Assembly: GCA_036971475.1 (NCBI GenBank) | Contig: JBAIZL010000002.1 | Span: 130,757,033 to 130,821,032, forward strand | DNA length: 64,000 nucleotides | From: Prosapia bicincta | Taxonomy: Eukaryota; Arthropoda; Insecta; Hemiptera; Cercopidae | Direction: 5' to 3' | Part shown: positions 11,917 to 22,382 of the stretch, piece after piece | Position numbering within the stretch: position 1 is the first letter of the stretch | Layout: each line of letters opens with the position of its first letter | The notes under the pieces: model-generated | What the model saw: only the letters and a program-made list of their open reading frames with translations | Database searches by the model: none | What the model was told of the DNA's origin: nothing | Translations under genes and position numbers: made by a program

Positions 11917-12567
11917 TAGTAGAGTCTCAAAATTCCAAGTCCCGATAATTTGAGGTTCCGTTAAATTTGAGCCTATTTTATCTATTTGAAAGAAAATGAT
12001 GAATTGGGCTTTCAAAAAACGTTTATAGCCATACGGTATGCAAAAAAAAGGCAGGCTTCCAAGAGATGTTCATATCAGTACGGTATGCAACGGAAATGAG
12101 TCGGGCTTCCAATATATGTTCATATTAGTGAGGTATGCAAAGGAAATGAGTCGGGCTTCCAATATATGTTCATATTAGTGAGGTATGCAAAGGAAATGAG
12201 TCGGGCTTCCAATATATGTTCATATTAGTGAAGTATGCAAAGGAAATGAGTCGGGCTTCCAATATATGTTCATATTAGTGAGGTATGCAAAGGAAATGAG
12301 TCGGGCTTCCAATATATGTTCATATTAGTGAGGTATGCAAAGGAAATGAGTCGGGCTTCCAATATATGTTCATATTAGTGAGGTATGCAAAGGAGATAAG
12401 TATTGTTTTCAAGAACTGTTTTTTAATTATAGTACTGTATTAGGGTTCATTAAAACACCTATATTTTAATTAACGTATTGCACAGGAACATATTTTTGTG
12501 TAATCCAAGTTTTTGGTAATCTGAGGGGCCTCGGTTCCATCTACCTCGAATTATCGAGACTTTACTT
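11917..12567. mobile_element. pogo/Tigger-like MITE with amplified interior
   Basis: The ends AGTAGAGTCTCAAAATTCC (left) and the complement of AGTAAAGTCTCGATAATTCG (right) lie next to TA dinucleotides. This is the same family as 7134-7646. The interior is dominated by a 50-bp tandem array, listed separately. There is no coding capacity. Confidence 0.68.
12025..12395. repeat. 50-bp tandem repeat inside a MITE, about 7 copies
   Basis: CATATTAGTG recurs at 12,121, 12,171, 12,221, 12,271, 12,321 and 12,371, exactly every 50 bp. Each unit includes AGGAAATGAGTCGGGCTTCC. The middle copies are almost identical and the outer ones diverged, as expected for array growth by unequal exchange. The unit derives from the subterminal region of the host MITE. 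Confidence 0.95.
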
Positions 12568-12930
12568 TAAGTGTAACCTATTTCTATTAGGTGTTACATA
12601 ATAGAAACACATAATAAAAGTGCATGTATTTTAAATACACTTTATAAAATAAAATCCTTGTATGTAACAAAGTCGCAGTCCTTGTATTTGATAAAGTGAA
12701 TGTGTCCTTTAAGTCATTAAGAGCTGTGATTTGATTGCCTAATGCAGAATTAATTTGTTAGACTGTAAACAGTTTAGTCTCTATGTACAGTATCTGATGC
12801 TTGGAGTTTAACTTAGTTTGTTGATTTTGTTATTAAGACATCTACTAGTATTTTAGAAGGAAAATACTAGAATAGAAAACGTGCCTAAATTTCATAAACT
12901 GGAGTGCTTGAACAATTTTTTTGATAACAC

Positions 12931-13660
12931 TAGGGATGGGCCGATTCCGATTCTAATGGTATTGAGAAATCGTCGATACTTGATTCTCTATTGATTAAAG
13001 TGCTGATTCTGATTCTTGTTTTTTCAACTGTTAAAATACGTAGGTGGTGTAATTTATAGGCAATATAATTAATTATCAAGTACGCCTTATTTAAGTATTA
13101 GTTGCTTTGAATGAGTTAAACAATTAAAGAAAATGTCTATTTGAGATCATGAAAGTAATCTTATTATTTATGACATAACAACAATGACGATTGGAAGCAT
13201 TTCTGGTCTGTTGGCGACCACTCTTCGCGCCCTGCTGTTTCACTGTCATTTGGAAGGGTTTGACTCTCTCACACACACACTCTTCCCCCGTTTCTGGTTG
13301 GCACCACTTATATATGTCGAAACAAAACACAAAGAAAAAATAGTTCCAATTTCTCCAGTTATATAAACTGAAATGGCTATTACTGAAATTATATTGTAAT
13401 TGTGAACTGAAGTTCATATTTGTAAATAAATCATTACTTTTATCCAATATGTTTATCCCTTTTCAGAAATTACTATTCAAATCAAAGTCGAACGTTTTGT
13501 GTAGCCTATTATATTAAAACCGAACTTCTAAAAGGTTTCACTATATGACCAAGATAGATATAGAGAATATCATGTAGACCTATATAACTTGAAAAATTTG
13601 AGAATTGAAAGCAAAATTTGAGAATCGGAATCGAACATTTTAGGTATTGGCCCATCTCTA
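12931..13660. mobile_element. hAT MITE with perfect 8-bp target duplication
   Basis: The ends are TAGGGATGGGCCGATTCC and, at the right, GGTATTGGCCCATCTCTA. The direct repeat GATAACAC flanks it on both sides (12,923-12,930 and 13,661-13,668), as expected for hAT insertion. The last 150 bp or so (TGTGTAGCCTATTA, CATATGACCAAGAT, GAGAATCGGAATCGA) match the right end of the BED-type hAT relic at 40.6-40.79 kb, so this is probably a non-autonomous partner of that family. The open frames inside do not resemble a transposase. Confidence 0.9.
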
Positions 13661-13668
13661 GATAACAC

Positions 13669-15414
13669 GTTAATGATCTTAACATCAGAATCCATAGAAA
13701 AGATAAATTAATACAAAAATTCTCCTACAAAATTTTTTTGTCAAAGCAAATACGAATTCCAAAATTATTAGATTTGGGTGATGTAATTTAGTATATACAT
13801 CTCTGCATTAGTCTCTCCATACAAGAAACTTAGGTCGATCCATCTTCTTTAAAGAAAATATACATGTTAGGGTCATTTAATGTAGGACTAGGGTGTATTG
13901 GGACATATAGAAATAAAAATCAATGATTTAAATTACAAATTTAATTTCATGATGTCTTTTGTAATTAAATTTACAATTCTCTATTACATGTTTTGAGAAT
14001 GTTGTTTGTGTTTAGAACATGCATTATTTTCTTGCATAAACAATATGAAATCTAACTTTGGGGTCAGGTATAACTAATCCATATTCTGGAAAATAACTGA
14101 GATTCTTCATATAAAAAATAAGGGTGAACTTTTGTAAGCTTATAAGAAATTGTGTAAAAATATTATTGAAAACTGTGTTATGTATAAATTTTCTTTTCTT
14201 AATAATGATATTTTAAGAATTATATTTTGCAACATTTTTTATTTATGGTGCAATTTAATAAATATATCAGGCCGTAAGTAGTTTATGCTAATTATAAGTA
14301 TCCAGATATGAGTAAGTATACAAAATGTAAAACTCAAAACTAAATGCTTTTCAGACTGATATAAGTGAAGGAGGACATTGTCTTTTAAGTAAAAAAAATA
14401 AGACCTATAACTCTAATGAGACAATAAGCATAACCTCTTGGATATAATGGTCTCTCCCAATTCATCACTTAGTAACGGTTGTGGCAGTGAATTGGATAAT
14501 TTGGTAACCCTGAATACTCTCTTTTAGTCCAAGTGGGTGAACTTGGCTACTAACATCTTAAAGTATCTGATATACAATCTAGTCTCAATCGAGTTTTAGA
14601 TTGGTATATAGTGAAAAGTGTTTCAGTTATAAGTATGTATAGTAATGTTATAAAAATAATCTTACTGAAATATCAATGCAATAAAAACATGGGTTTAAAA
14701 CATTGAAAAGAAACCGCCTCAACATAGAGGAAATGAACTAGAGGTCTAAAAAGTAAATGGTTCAAGAACTCTTATTTATTTGCATGCTTTATAATTATAT
14801 TTCTGATCACAGTATGAGAAGGGTTTTACACAATCTCCAATACAGTCCGTATAAAATTCAGTCAGTGCATTATCTGAATAATAGCGATGAAGCATCCCAA
14901 CTTGCTTTCTGCAATTAAGTATTGAACATGGTTAATGACAATGCAGATCTTGTCAAAAAATTTTAAAAAATTGATAAGGCTCATGTTCATCTTTCAGGCT
15001 TTGCCAATAAGTAGAATTTTCAATATTGGTAATGTGAAAATCCATAAGTAATACACAAAAACTGATTCATAATGTGAAAGAGACAAATTGGTATGGATTG
15101 TCATCATGGGTTATCTTGGGACTATTTGATTTTAAGGGCGCATTGAACATGCAGTTACAGTGATTTTATAGGAATATAATAACATGTTGGAGAACTTTTT
15201 TCAGTCTTAATTAGATTATAATCTGGTTTACCAAAACAAGATGCTACCTGCTATACATGTAATACTTCTCTAGCTAGATCAAGGAGTATTCTGTGGCACT
15301 TACTTCCTAACATATAATTTTCAAGAACAAGACATACCATGGCCAGCAATGTAAGTGGCAAAACACAAAACATCTTCATGATGTAATTTCTTAATAATTT
15401 GTATATTTGCTAAA
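13669..15414. other. Stretch without a recognised gene
   Basis: AT-rich sequence with no supported gene, RNA or repeat. Confidence 0.5.
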
Positions 15415-15416
15415 TA

Positions 15417-16733
15417 CGAGGTCTGTTCAAAAAATACGCGGACTGTTTGAATTTTGCGGCTCAAGTTAGTTTCAGGAGAATCCGCTTGGTGTCTCCTTCA
15501 AAGTACTTTCCTCCCCAACGGTGTTTCCACTTGTTAAAACAGTCCTGGTACATCTTTTGTGATGGCATTCAGCTCCTTCGTCGCATTTGTCTTAATCTCC
15601 GAAATCGTTTCAAATCTTCTTCCTGTGAGGGTTTTTTTGAGTTTTGGGAATAAGAAAAAGTCACAAGGAGCAAGGTCAGGTAAGTAGGGGGGGTGGGAAA
15701 GAACAGTCATCGAGTGTTTGGCCAAAAACTCACGAGTTCTGAGTGAGCTGAAGCGTTGTCGTGATGGAAAAACCAGTTATCACTTCTCCACAGTTCTGTC
15801 CTTTCACGTCGGAGGGCGTCCTTCTGACGTTTCAGTACTTCAATGTAGGTAATCTGGTTGACTGTAGAGCCTTCAGGGAGGTACTCGTAGTGAACAACAC
15901 CCTTAGCATAAAAAAAAAAACTGTCAGCATCACATTGACATTCAACCGAACTTGGCGAGCTTTTTTGGGTCTTGGGGATGTTTGACTCACCCATTGGGAT
16001 GATTGGAACTTCGTTTCAATGTCTTAACCATACACCCATGATTCATCACCGGTTATAATTCTTGACAAAAAGTTCTCATCTTCATTTGAACGATCAAGCA
16101 GTTACCGACAAACCCAGACACGATTGGCTTTTTGGTCGTCGGTCATCAGACGTGGCACAAATTTCGCAGCGACGTGATGCATCTTCAATTTTTCGGTCAA
16201 AATCTCGTAACAAGATCCAACTAATATCCCACACTCTTCGGAATGCTCCCTAATGGTCAGACGTCGATTTTCGCGCACCAGGGCGTTGATTTTGTCAACA
16301 TGTGGGTCTTCAGTTGACGTTGAAGGACGTCCAGAACTGTTGGCCACCCTTGAAACGATCATGCCACTTGAAACATGCAGTACGCTTCATGGCAACATCG
16401 CCGTAAGCCGTGTTAAGCATGGCAAATGTTTCTGTGCAGATTTTCCTAGTTTTACTTAAAATTTCACAGCAAATCGTTGCTCTTTCAGGCTGTCCATTTT
16501 AAAATCCGACAAATGAAAAAAACACTCTATACTAAACTGCGTATAACTCATCGACAAATGAAGATATCTGCGACTAAAATATCGTGTTTTAATCTGCTGA
16601 TTTACACGAACCTAGCAACACCAAGCGGATTCTCCTGAAACTAACTTGAGCCGCGAAATTCAAAGCGGATTCTCCTGAAACTAACTTGAGCCGCGAAATT
16701 CAAACAGTCCGTGTATTTTTTGAACAGACCACG
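15417..16733 (-). mobile_element. mariner element, nearly full length, inactive
   Basis: The 1317-bp length is standard for mariner. The ends are CGAGGTCTGTTCAAAAAATA and its near-complement, flanked by TA (15,415-15,416 and 16,734-16,735). The terminal homology is long, about 70 bp, with GGACTGTTTGAATTTTGCGG inside. At the right end a 40-bp block (16,623-16,662) is duplicated in tandem (16,663-16,702). The transposase lies on the minus strand and is broken. Confidence 0.95.
15447..16497 (-). pseudogene. mariner transposase pseudogene
   Basis: Reading starts at an ATG at 16,497 (MDSLKEQRFAVKF), meets a stop, and continues in another frame with TFAMLNTAYGDVAMKRTACF, matching the first helix-turn-helix region. 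The frame 16,102-16,362 holds GRPSTS and the second helix-turn-helix (RRLTIREHSEECGILVGSCY) and runs on to KFVPRLMTDDQK. The frame 15,707-15,994 holds KGVVHYEYLPEGSTVNQ and WFFHHDNASAH, which has the second catalytic Asp. The frame 15,534-15,725 holds HPPYLPDLAPCDFFLFPKLK with the third Asp. The final DCFNKWKHRWGGKYFEGD is in yet another frame. I did not find the block with the first Asp intact. At least four frame changes make it non-functional. Confidence 0.93.
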
Positions 16734-16735
16734 TA

Positions 16736-18005
16736 TAAATCTGTAAATATCAATTGGTGAATTCGAAATTAATATGAACCCACTCTTAAAATTACCAATG
16801 TCTTTTCATAATTGTCCAATTCACAGCCGTTATAAAATATGGCTTTTATACATAAAATTATATTTGCATCAGTGTTTTAATAGATAACATTGTTCTAAAA
16901 ATCATCATTAAAACTTATACAACCTTATAATACTGACTAGAATCAATTCTAAGATCTAAATACACTACAAACACTACTTTTTTATAAAGAATGAAGACTT
17001 TTACAACAATTGTGCCATTTAACAAACTACACAATAGAGATACAAGGGTTTATGGAATTATCTATTTGTTATAAGACACAGATCTTTATTATTAAATTAG
17101 ACTAATAAATTCGTTATTTTATTTACTGACTACTGTAATTTAAACCTTGACAGACATTTTAGTATCTGGTTTATGACTAAAAATATACACAAACAGAACA
17201 AAATTAAATCACTAAATTGTAAAAAAGGAATAAATTTTGTATAAGAGTTGACTGCTAATTTACATACTTATCGACATAGTGGGTTCATGAAAGAAACTGT
17301 TACCTTCCTTCAGAATTAGAGCTGGCTTATGAAATATTGCTTTAGAAATGAAAAATGAGTTGAGACATTAAAAAAAAATCTGTTCAAATGAATGAACATG
17401 CATCTTATTGGATCTGTAAACATTTAATGGTATTTAGGAAATTAATGTCTAAAACTATCCACTTTACAAACTCTAGTGCAGGCATCCTCACTACGAGCCC
17501 TGTGGCCATGAGAATGATTTTTTGTGGTCCTCAGACTGTTAGGAATTAAACCGAAGTTCGGTGGCAATGGTATTTTTTGAAGAAAGAGGATAAATCCCAC
17601 AATGAGTTTTGGAAAGCAATTGAAAAGGACAAATTTCCCAACTTAACTGACTGTGCGCAGAAAATATTGTTTTTGTATCTACATATTTCTGTGAATCTAC
17701 ATTCAGTAATCTGAACTATCACCCTTAACATTTGGTCTATATAAGTAACATAGTTCATGATGAATAGCTGCTGTTGATATGGTTTTATGAGAAAACTTAC
17801 AATAGAACACACTTTGCATTTGGTGGGACTTTCTTTTGCAAAGCTACAGAAACTGAACTAAACTCACACCTTTGAACTAACATGTCTGGAAGCCAATTTA
17901 CCTGCTGCATGCACTAGTATGAAGGTTAAAGGCACTACCCCCACCCTACTTTCTGTACAGTGAGTAAACAGTACTTTCTAAACATTCTTCGTATTTTTAA
18001 ATGTC
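16736..18005. other. Stretch without a recognised gene; possible hAT end near 17,480
   Basis: No supported gene. At 17,478-17,515 the sequence GCAGGCATCCTCACTACGAG followed by CCCTGTGGCC resembles the GGCCC-rich ends of some hAT elements, but I found no partner end and no transposase motif. Confidence 0.4.
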
Positions 18006-18010
18006 CACAG

Positions 18011-18717
18011 CAGGCGCGTATCCAAGGGGGGGGCGATGGGGCGATCGCCCCCCCAACCCTCAAGAACTTTGGGTTAAAAATCGACAATATATTATTAAAT
18101 TAGGACTTTTTTCGATAATTAAGTTATATATTCTCAAATATAAAATCCTAACTGTAATAAATATAATAATAATTTTGTAACATTGTAATGCTCTTTGAAT
18201 AATTACAAAAATAGAATCACTTATCAAATACTAGTCTATGTTTATAAATACGCTCGAATTTTAACTAAATTTACCTAAGTTAATTCGTCTTTTATTGTAA
18301 ATAAAAAATAAAATTTTAATTTTTAATTTGAAAATGTGACGCGTTTCCTCGGCATACCCTCGTAAACGTCTAAAAGTTTTAACAACAGATAGCGCTAGTG
18401 AAGCTTAGTCTCGAACATATGATTTTCAATACGTAATTTTTGCAAGCGTAATATTCACAGTTGACTCCGGAATTGTTCGTGTTGGAAGAATAACTACTTA
18501 TATTAATTAATAAACAATTTTTATAATAATAGCTTATTATAAAATTAATAATATTCTCTAGCCATAAGTGTTATCAAAACTGGAATAATTATTTATTAAA
18601 AAGTTTAATTTGCTACGAATCTTAATCACGTTACCGATTTCTAACGCAAGCGTAGAAAGAACTTTTTCTGTTCTATGTTTTTACATGCACGCTCGTGCGC
18701 ACACACACACACACACA

Positions 18718-18750
<33 letters not shown>

Positions 18751-18797
18751 ATGCATCGATTGCCCCCCCCCAAAGCAAGTCGCTGGATACGCGCCTG
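18011..18797 (+). mobile_element. Short hAT element with 5-bp duplication
   Basis: The terminal inverted repeat CAGGCGCGTATCC (18,011) pairs with GGATACGCGCCTG (ending 18,797), flanked by CACAG on both sides (18,006-18,010 and 18,798-18,802). Just inside lie runs of G and C (GGGGGGGGCGATGGGGCGAT). Near 18,620-18,680 the plus strand encodes LPISNASVERTFSVL, the signature of the hAT C-terminal dimerisation domain. The frame then runs into a (CA)n/(TA)n microsatellite (18,698-18,751). Most of the transposase is missing. Confidence 0.83.
18610..18680 (+). pseudogene. hAT dimerisation-domain fragment
   Basis: A fragment of about 20 residues, ILITLPISNASVERTFSVL, corresponds to the conserved LPxSxASxERxFS block at the C-terminus of hAT transposases. 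Nothing upstream keeps the frame. The remainder of the open frame is translated microsatellite. Confidence 0.75.
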
Positions 18798-19228
18798 CAC
18801 AGGTAAATATATTTTATAGAGTACAAATGACAATGTTAATTTTGAATATTATTATTAATGACTGTTAATTTTATGAAACTTTAAAAAAACTTCATTAAGT
18901 TTCATACCTAGAGTGAGTCATTTAGAGAATCTTTCTTGGCCCCGTTTATACGTGATAATTATTTCACCTAAATCCTGCACCTGTAACTTCATCTACACCT
19001 TAATCCTAACTATATTTACAATCCTTTTTAACACGTATTTATTAACTTCTCTTATTTTGCAATTTCTCGAAATTTAGCAATCAAATTTAAACAATCTTCC
19101 CAATGAGCTAGAGACAAAATTTTAATCACAGCTCAGGACTGAATGGCAAAACACTAACTTTGGTATTGGTTGATTCCATCTTCACATGAGCTACTAGTTT
19201 TTTATAAAAACACTTGTAAATTGTTACA

Positions 19229-19361
19229 CTTGCCTATAGTAGCACTTACTTTATATCGTTGAGGACAGCCTTTTCAGGATATGTGTTCCATTGTCAACTC
19301 AGACTGTTACTCGTGAAAAGGCTGTCCTCAACAATATAAAATAAGTGCTACTATAGGCAAG
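19229..19361. repeat. Hairpin repeat with 48-bp arms
   Basis: The left arm 19,229-19,276 (CTTGCCTATAGTAGCACTTA onward) and right arm 19,314-19,361 are reverse complements with a few mismatches around a 37-bp loop (ATATGTGTTCCATTGTCAAC inside). Related single-arm sequences lie at 19,130-19,235, 19,560-19,660 and 21,475-21,580. It is therefore a small interspersed family. Confidence 0.85.
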
Positions 19362-19661
19362 GACAAAAATTTATAATTGTTTTTAGTTACTAATGTTGGG
19401 TTATGTTTAATTTACTGCTAGAAGTAAAGACATGAATTAAAGTTATCAATTTTATAAAATTTATTTTGGTTTATTATTAATAACATACAAACAAAAAACT
19501 GAGAAATAAATAATAAACAAGAAATTTTTAGAAAGAATGTTTTAAACAAAACCGAAAAGTATAAAATAATTAATTCATTCTATCTTCATGTGAGCTTCTA
19601 GTTTTTAACTAAAAACACTTGTACAATGTTTCACTTCCCTATAGTAGTATATTTGTACGAT

Positions 19662-21235
19662 ATAAAATTCAAAAAAGATTTTTGAACTTGTTAATTTTCA
19701 CCAATATTCATGTTAATCTTTATGGGATTATGAATATGTGTAGGGTTATTAAGATAATTAATCTGTACATCTAGACAAAATTATTTCATATTTTTGGTTT
19801 GTTTTAAAATATGTTTCAAAAAATAATTATTTATTCATCTATTTTTCATAAGCAATAGTTATACTGGCTAGTTAGCTTTAAAAAGATATAAAAATGTGTG
19901 GAGCAACATTTAACATCAAAGCTTTAAAAATATCAAAGTTAAGGATTTTAGGAAAACAAAACTAAAACTCACTCCTATGGCTTTGTAACCAAGGTCTTCA
20001 CATCATTGTAAGGAAATCTAAAAATCCACACTTGCTGAAATATATATTGCATCTGAGAATTGAACTTCTCATTCTCAAGTTGTTTGATACTTACTGGAGT
20101 CAAAATCCAGTTTTTTAAATTTTAACCAAGGATATTAGAGAAACTCTGCTTAAAAAAAGAGTAAATATAATAATATGTAGATATTTCAAATAGTAAATAT
20201 TAGTATTTCAAAGATTTTCAATATTTGTATTTTTGTAGGCTAAAATAAATAGTCAGTCTAATTAGGCATGCATGTTTCTTGTGTGAAAACCAACATTCCA
20301 TGGATTTTTTATTTACTATTTAAACAGGACAGTCAGGTCGATAAACAAGGTTGCCATATAGTTATTTAGAGGGAATATATGTATTTTTAACTGATAACTA
20401 CTTGGTAGTCAAAATTATAGGAATTATTTAAAGATATAAATATTGGGAAAAGTGTTTCAAGAACTTTAGAATATGATAATGTCACTGTAAAACACTTTAA
20501 ATTCAGACAATCTAAAAATACAGAAACTGTATTAGGAGTATAATTTGTAAAATGATGAACATGTGGTATACAAGTATTGCAAAAACAGACATGTTAATTA
20601 ATTACCATTAATATAATAAAATGCTTAGAAGGTTTTCAGTATATCTGATTGACATGAAATAAATATTCTATGGCAACTCAACTAGTGAATTCTTTTTTTG
20701 CAACCAGTGATTCAATTTCAAATCAAAATTGCAATTAAGAATATCAAGAAAAAATCCATAAATATTTTCTCAACTATCAATCCTTGCATTTTTATAGGCT
20801 ATTTACCCTGACAACAAATTAGCATTAAATTTTCACAAAATCGCTTTAAAATCGTAAAAGCTATTCACAAGAGTCTTTCAATTTACTTTAATTAACAAAT
20901 AAAAATCCTTAAGTAAAAATTAAAACTATATATATAAAAATATTTCAAATACAAAAATCGTTTTTATTTATATACTATTCCTATTAAGAATATAATATTC
21001 TTGTATTTGAACATTTTTATTTATTAACTATATTAGAAGAAAATGTATCACCATATTTAACAAATATATGTGTCAAATCCGGTTATAACAAATACCAACA
21101 TAACAAAATATTTAAACTTCATTATTACGAAATATTCATACACTATAAAATATAATTAGGGTTTCTAAAGGTCATGTTTATCATTGTATTTCAAAGGAAA
21201 TATAAATTACTCACATTATGTATCTTTGTACATTC
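19662..21235. other. AT-rich stretch without a recognised gene
   Basis: Nothing assignable. TTCTTGTATTTGAA near 21,000 recurs at 21,293 and resembles the terminal sequence of the Penelope-like copies at 35.5 and 54.1 kb. Confidence 0.45.
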
Positions 21236-21310
21236 CTGATGATGTTGGCACTGTTTGCCAACGAAAAGCTTTGGATATAAATTAATAAATATTCTTGTAT
21301 TTGAATAACC
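21230..21310 (+). ncRNA. Hammerhead ribozyme motif (HHR-3)
   Basis: CTGATGA (21,236-21,242) is followed by a strong stem II, GTTGGC pairing with GCCAAC (21,244-21,262), then GAAA (21,263-21,266) and the palindromic AGCT of stem III. All core residues match. Downstream AATATTCTTGTATTTGAA matches the terminal sequence of the Penelope-like copy at 35.5-36.3 kb, where the same ribozyme occurs in mutated form. A (TA)n(CA)n tract follows at 21,320-21,358. Confidence 0.75.
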
Positions 21311-21322
21311 TATGTTGTTTTA

Positions 21323-21357
<35 letters not shown>

Positions 21358-21474
21358 GCTTGTTAAATGCTGTAAACAATTACATATACACATAATAAAA
21401 TATAATGCCAGTTCATGACGTGTTATAAAACAAAAAAACATATTATACGCTTTACCCTATAATAATATGAAACA

Positions 21475-21580
21475 CTTGTCTACAGTAGCACTTATATTTT
21501 GTCTGAATGATGATAGCTGTTTTGGGAGATATGTCCCATTGCCAATTCAGACTGAAACTCCTCAAGAAGCTTAAATTAAA
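21475..21580. repeat. Relative of the 19.2-kb hairpin family
   Basis: CACTTGTCTACAGTAGCACT and GAGATATGTCCCATTGCCAA align with the arms and loop of the 19,229-19,361 hairpin. Only one orientation is present here. Confidence 0.6.
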
Positions 21581-21584
21581 AATG

Positions 21585-22382
21585 GAAATAAATTAGCAGC
21601 TCATTTGAAAATGTTCAAATAAATTGATAATGGGAACCTATTTGATAGGTTTAGGCATTTAGGTTTTTTAAAAACCTATGTTAAAAAAAGTACAATTATG
21701 TTAGCTCCAGACCAAGAATCTTAACATTTAAAGAGGGAATGGCAATGGAACAAAGTTTTATTAAGAAATAAATAGCATTTGATGAATTATAAATATACAG
21801 TCCCAAACAAGGTTGTTTATATATTTCTATCTTTTTGGACACAAATTTCCAATAATATAGCGGGTTACACAATAAGAATAATTAATCAATTTGCCAATAT
21901 TAAGCAAACTACATTTTTAAATCAATAAATATACTTGTTTAATGGTTGTTCTCATCTTGTTGGTTTTTAAAAACCTTGTGGCTTTAAAAAAAGAAATAAC
22001 TGGCAATGTACATAAATTAGATGCATTCTAAACATAAATGTAATGGAATGAAAAATTTAACACCAAACATCAATTTTTCCATTGTAACACTGTCTGAAAA
22101 ATCAAGGAACATACGAATTAGAATAACAGGCTAAATAATTAGTGAAACTTAAAACCTAATTTTAAAAAAATTTGGATGACTTATAAATAAGATATCTCCT
22201 TAGGAATTAGTCATATTAGCTTAATCTAAACAATAGAATAGATGAATTAACAGTGAATTAAAATTCTATGTATTTAACTTACTGGTTCATAAATTTGAAT
22301 TACATGATTACTAACAAGATCCAACCAATTACAATAAACTGTAACATTTCCTCTTAATATAGAGCTTACATTTTTTACAGTC
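21585..22382. other. 3' flank of POMGNT2
   Basis: This is presumably the 3' untranslated and downstream region of the minus-strand gene at 22,383. A TTTATT at 21,757-21,762 (AATAAA on the minus strand) could be its polyadenylation signal, but at 0.6 kb from the stop this is only a guess. No other gene is visible. Confidence 0.4.

Noticed and set aside
12025..12395. CRISPR-like regular repeats
   Set aside because: The units follow each other without unique spacers, inside a eukaryotic MITE.
13124..13447. 107-codon minus-strand frame inside the hAT MITE
   Set aside because: No hAT or zinc-finger motif, and an overlapping plus-strand frame is open too.
17478..17812. hAT element of the GTF2IRD2-like kind
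   Set aside because: Only one end-like sequence is present and the minus-strand frame shows no recognisable transposase block.
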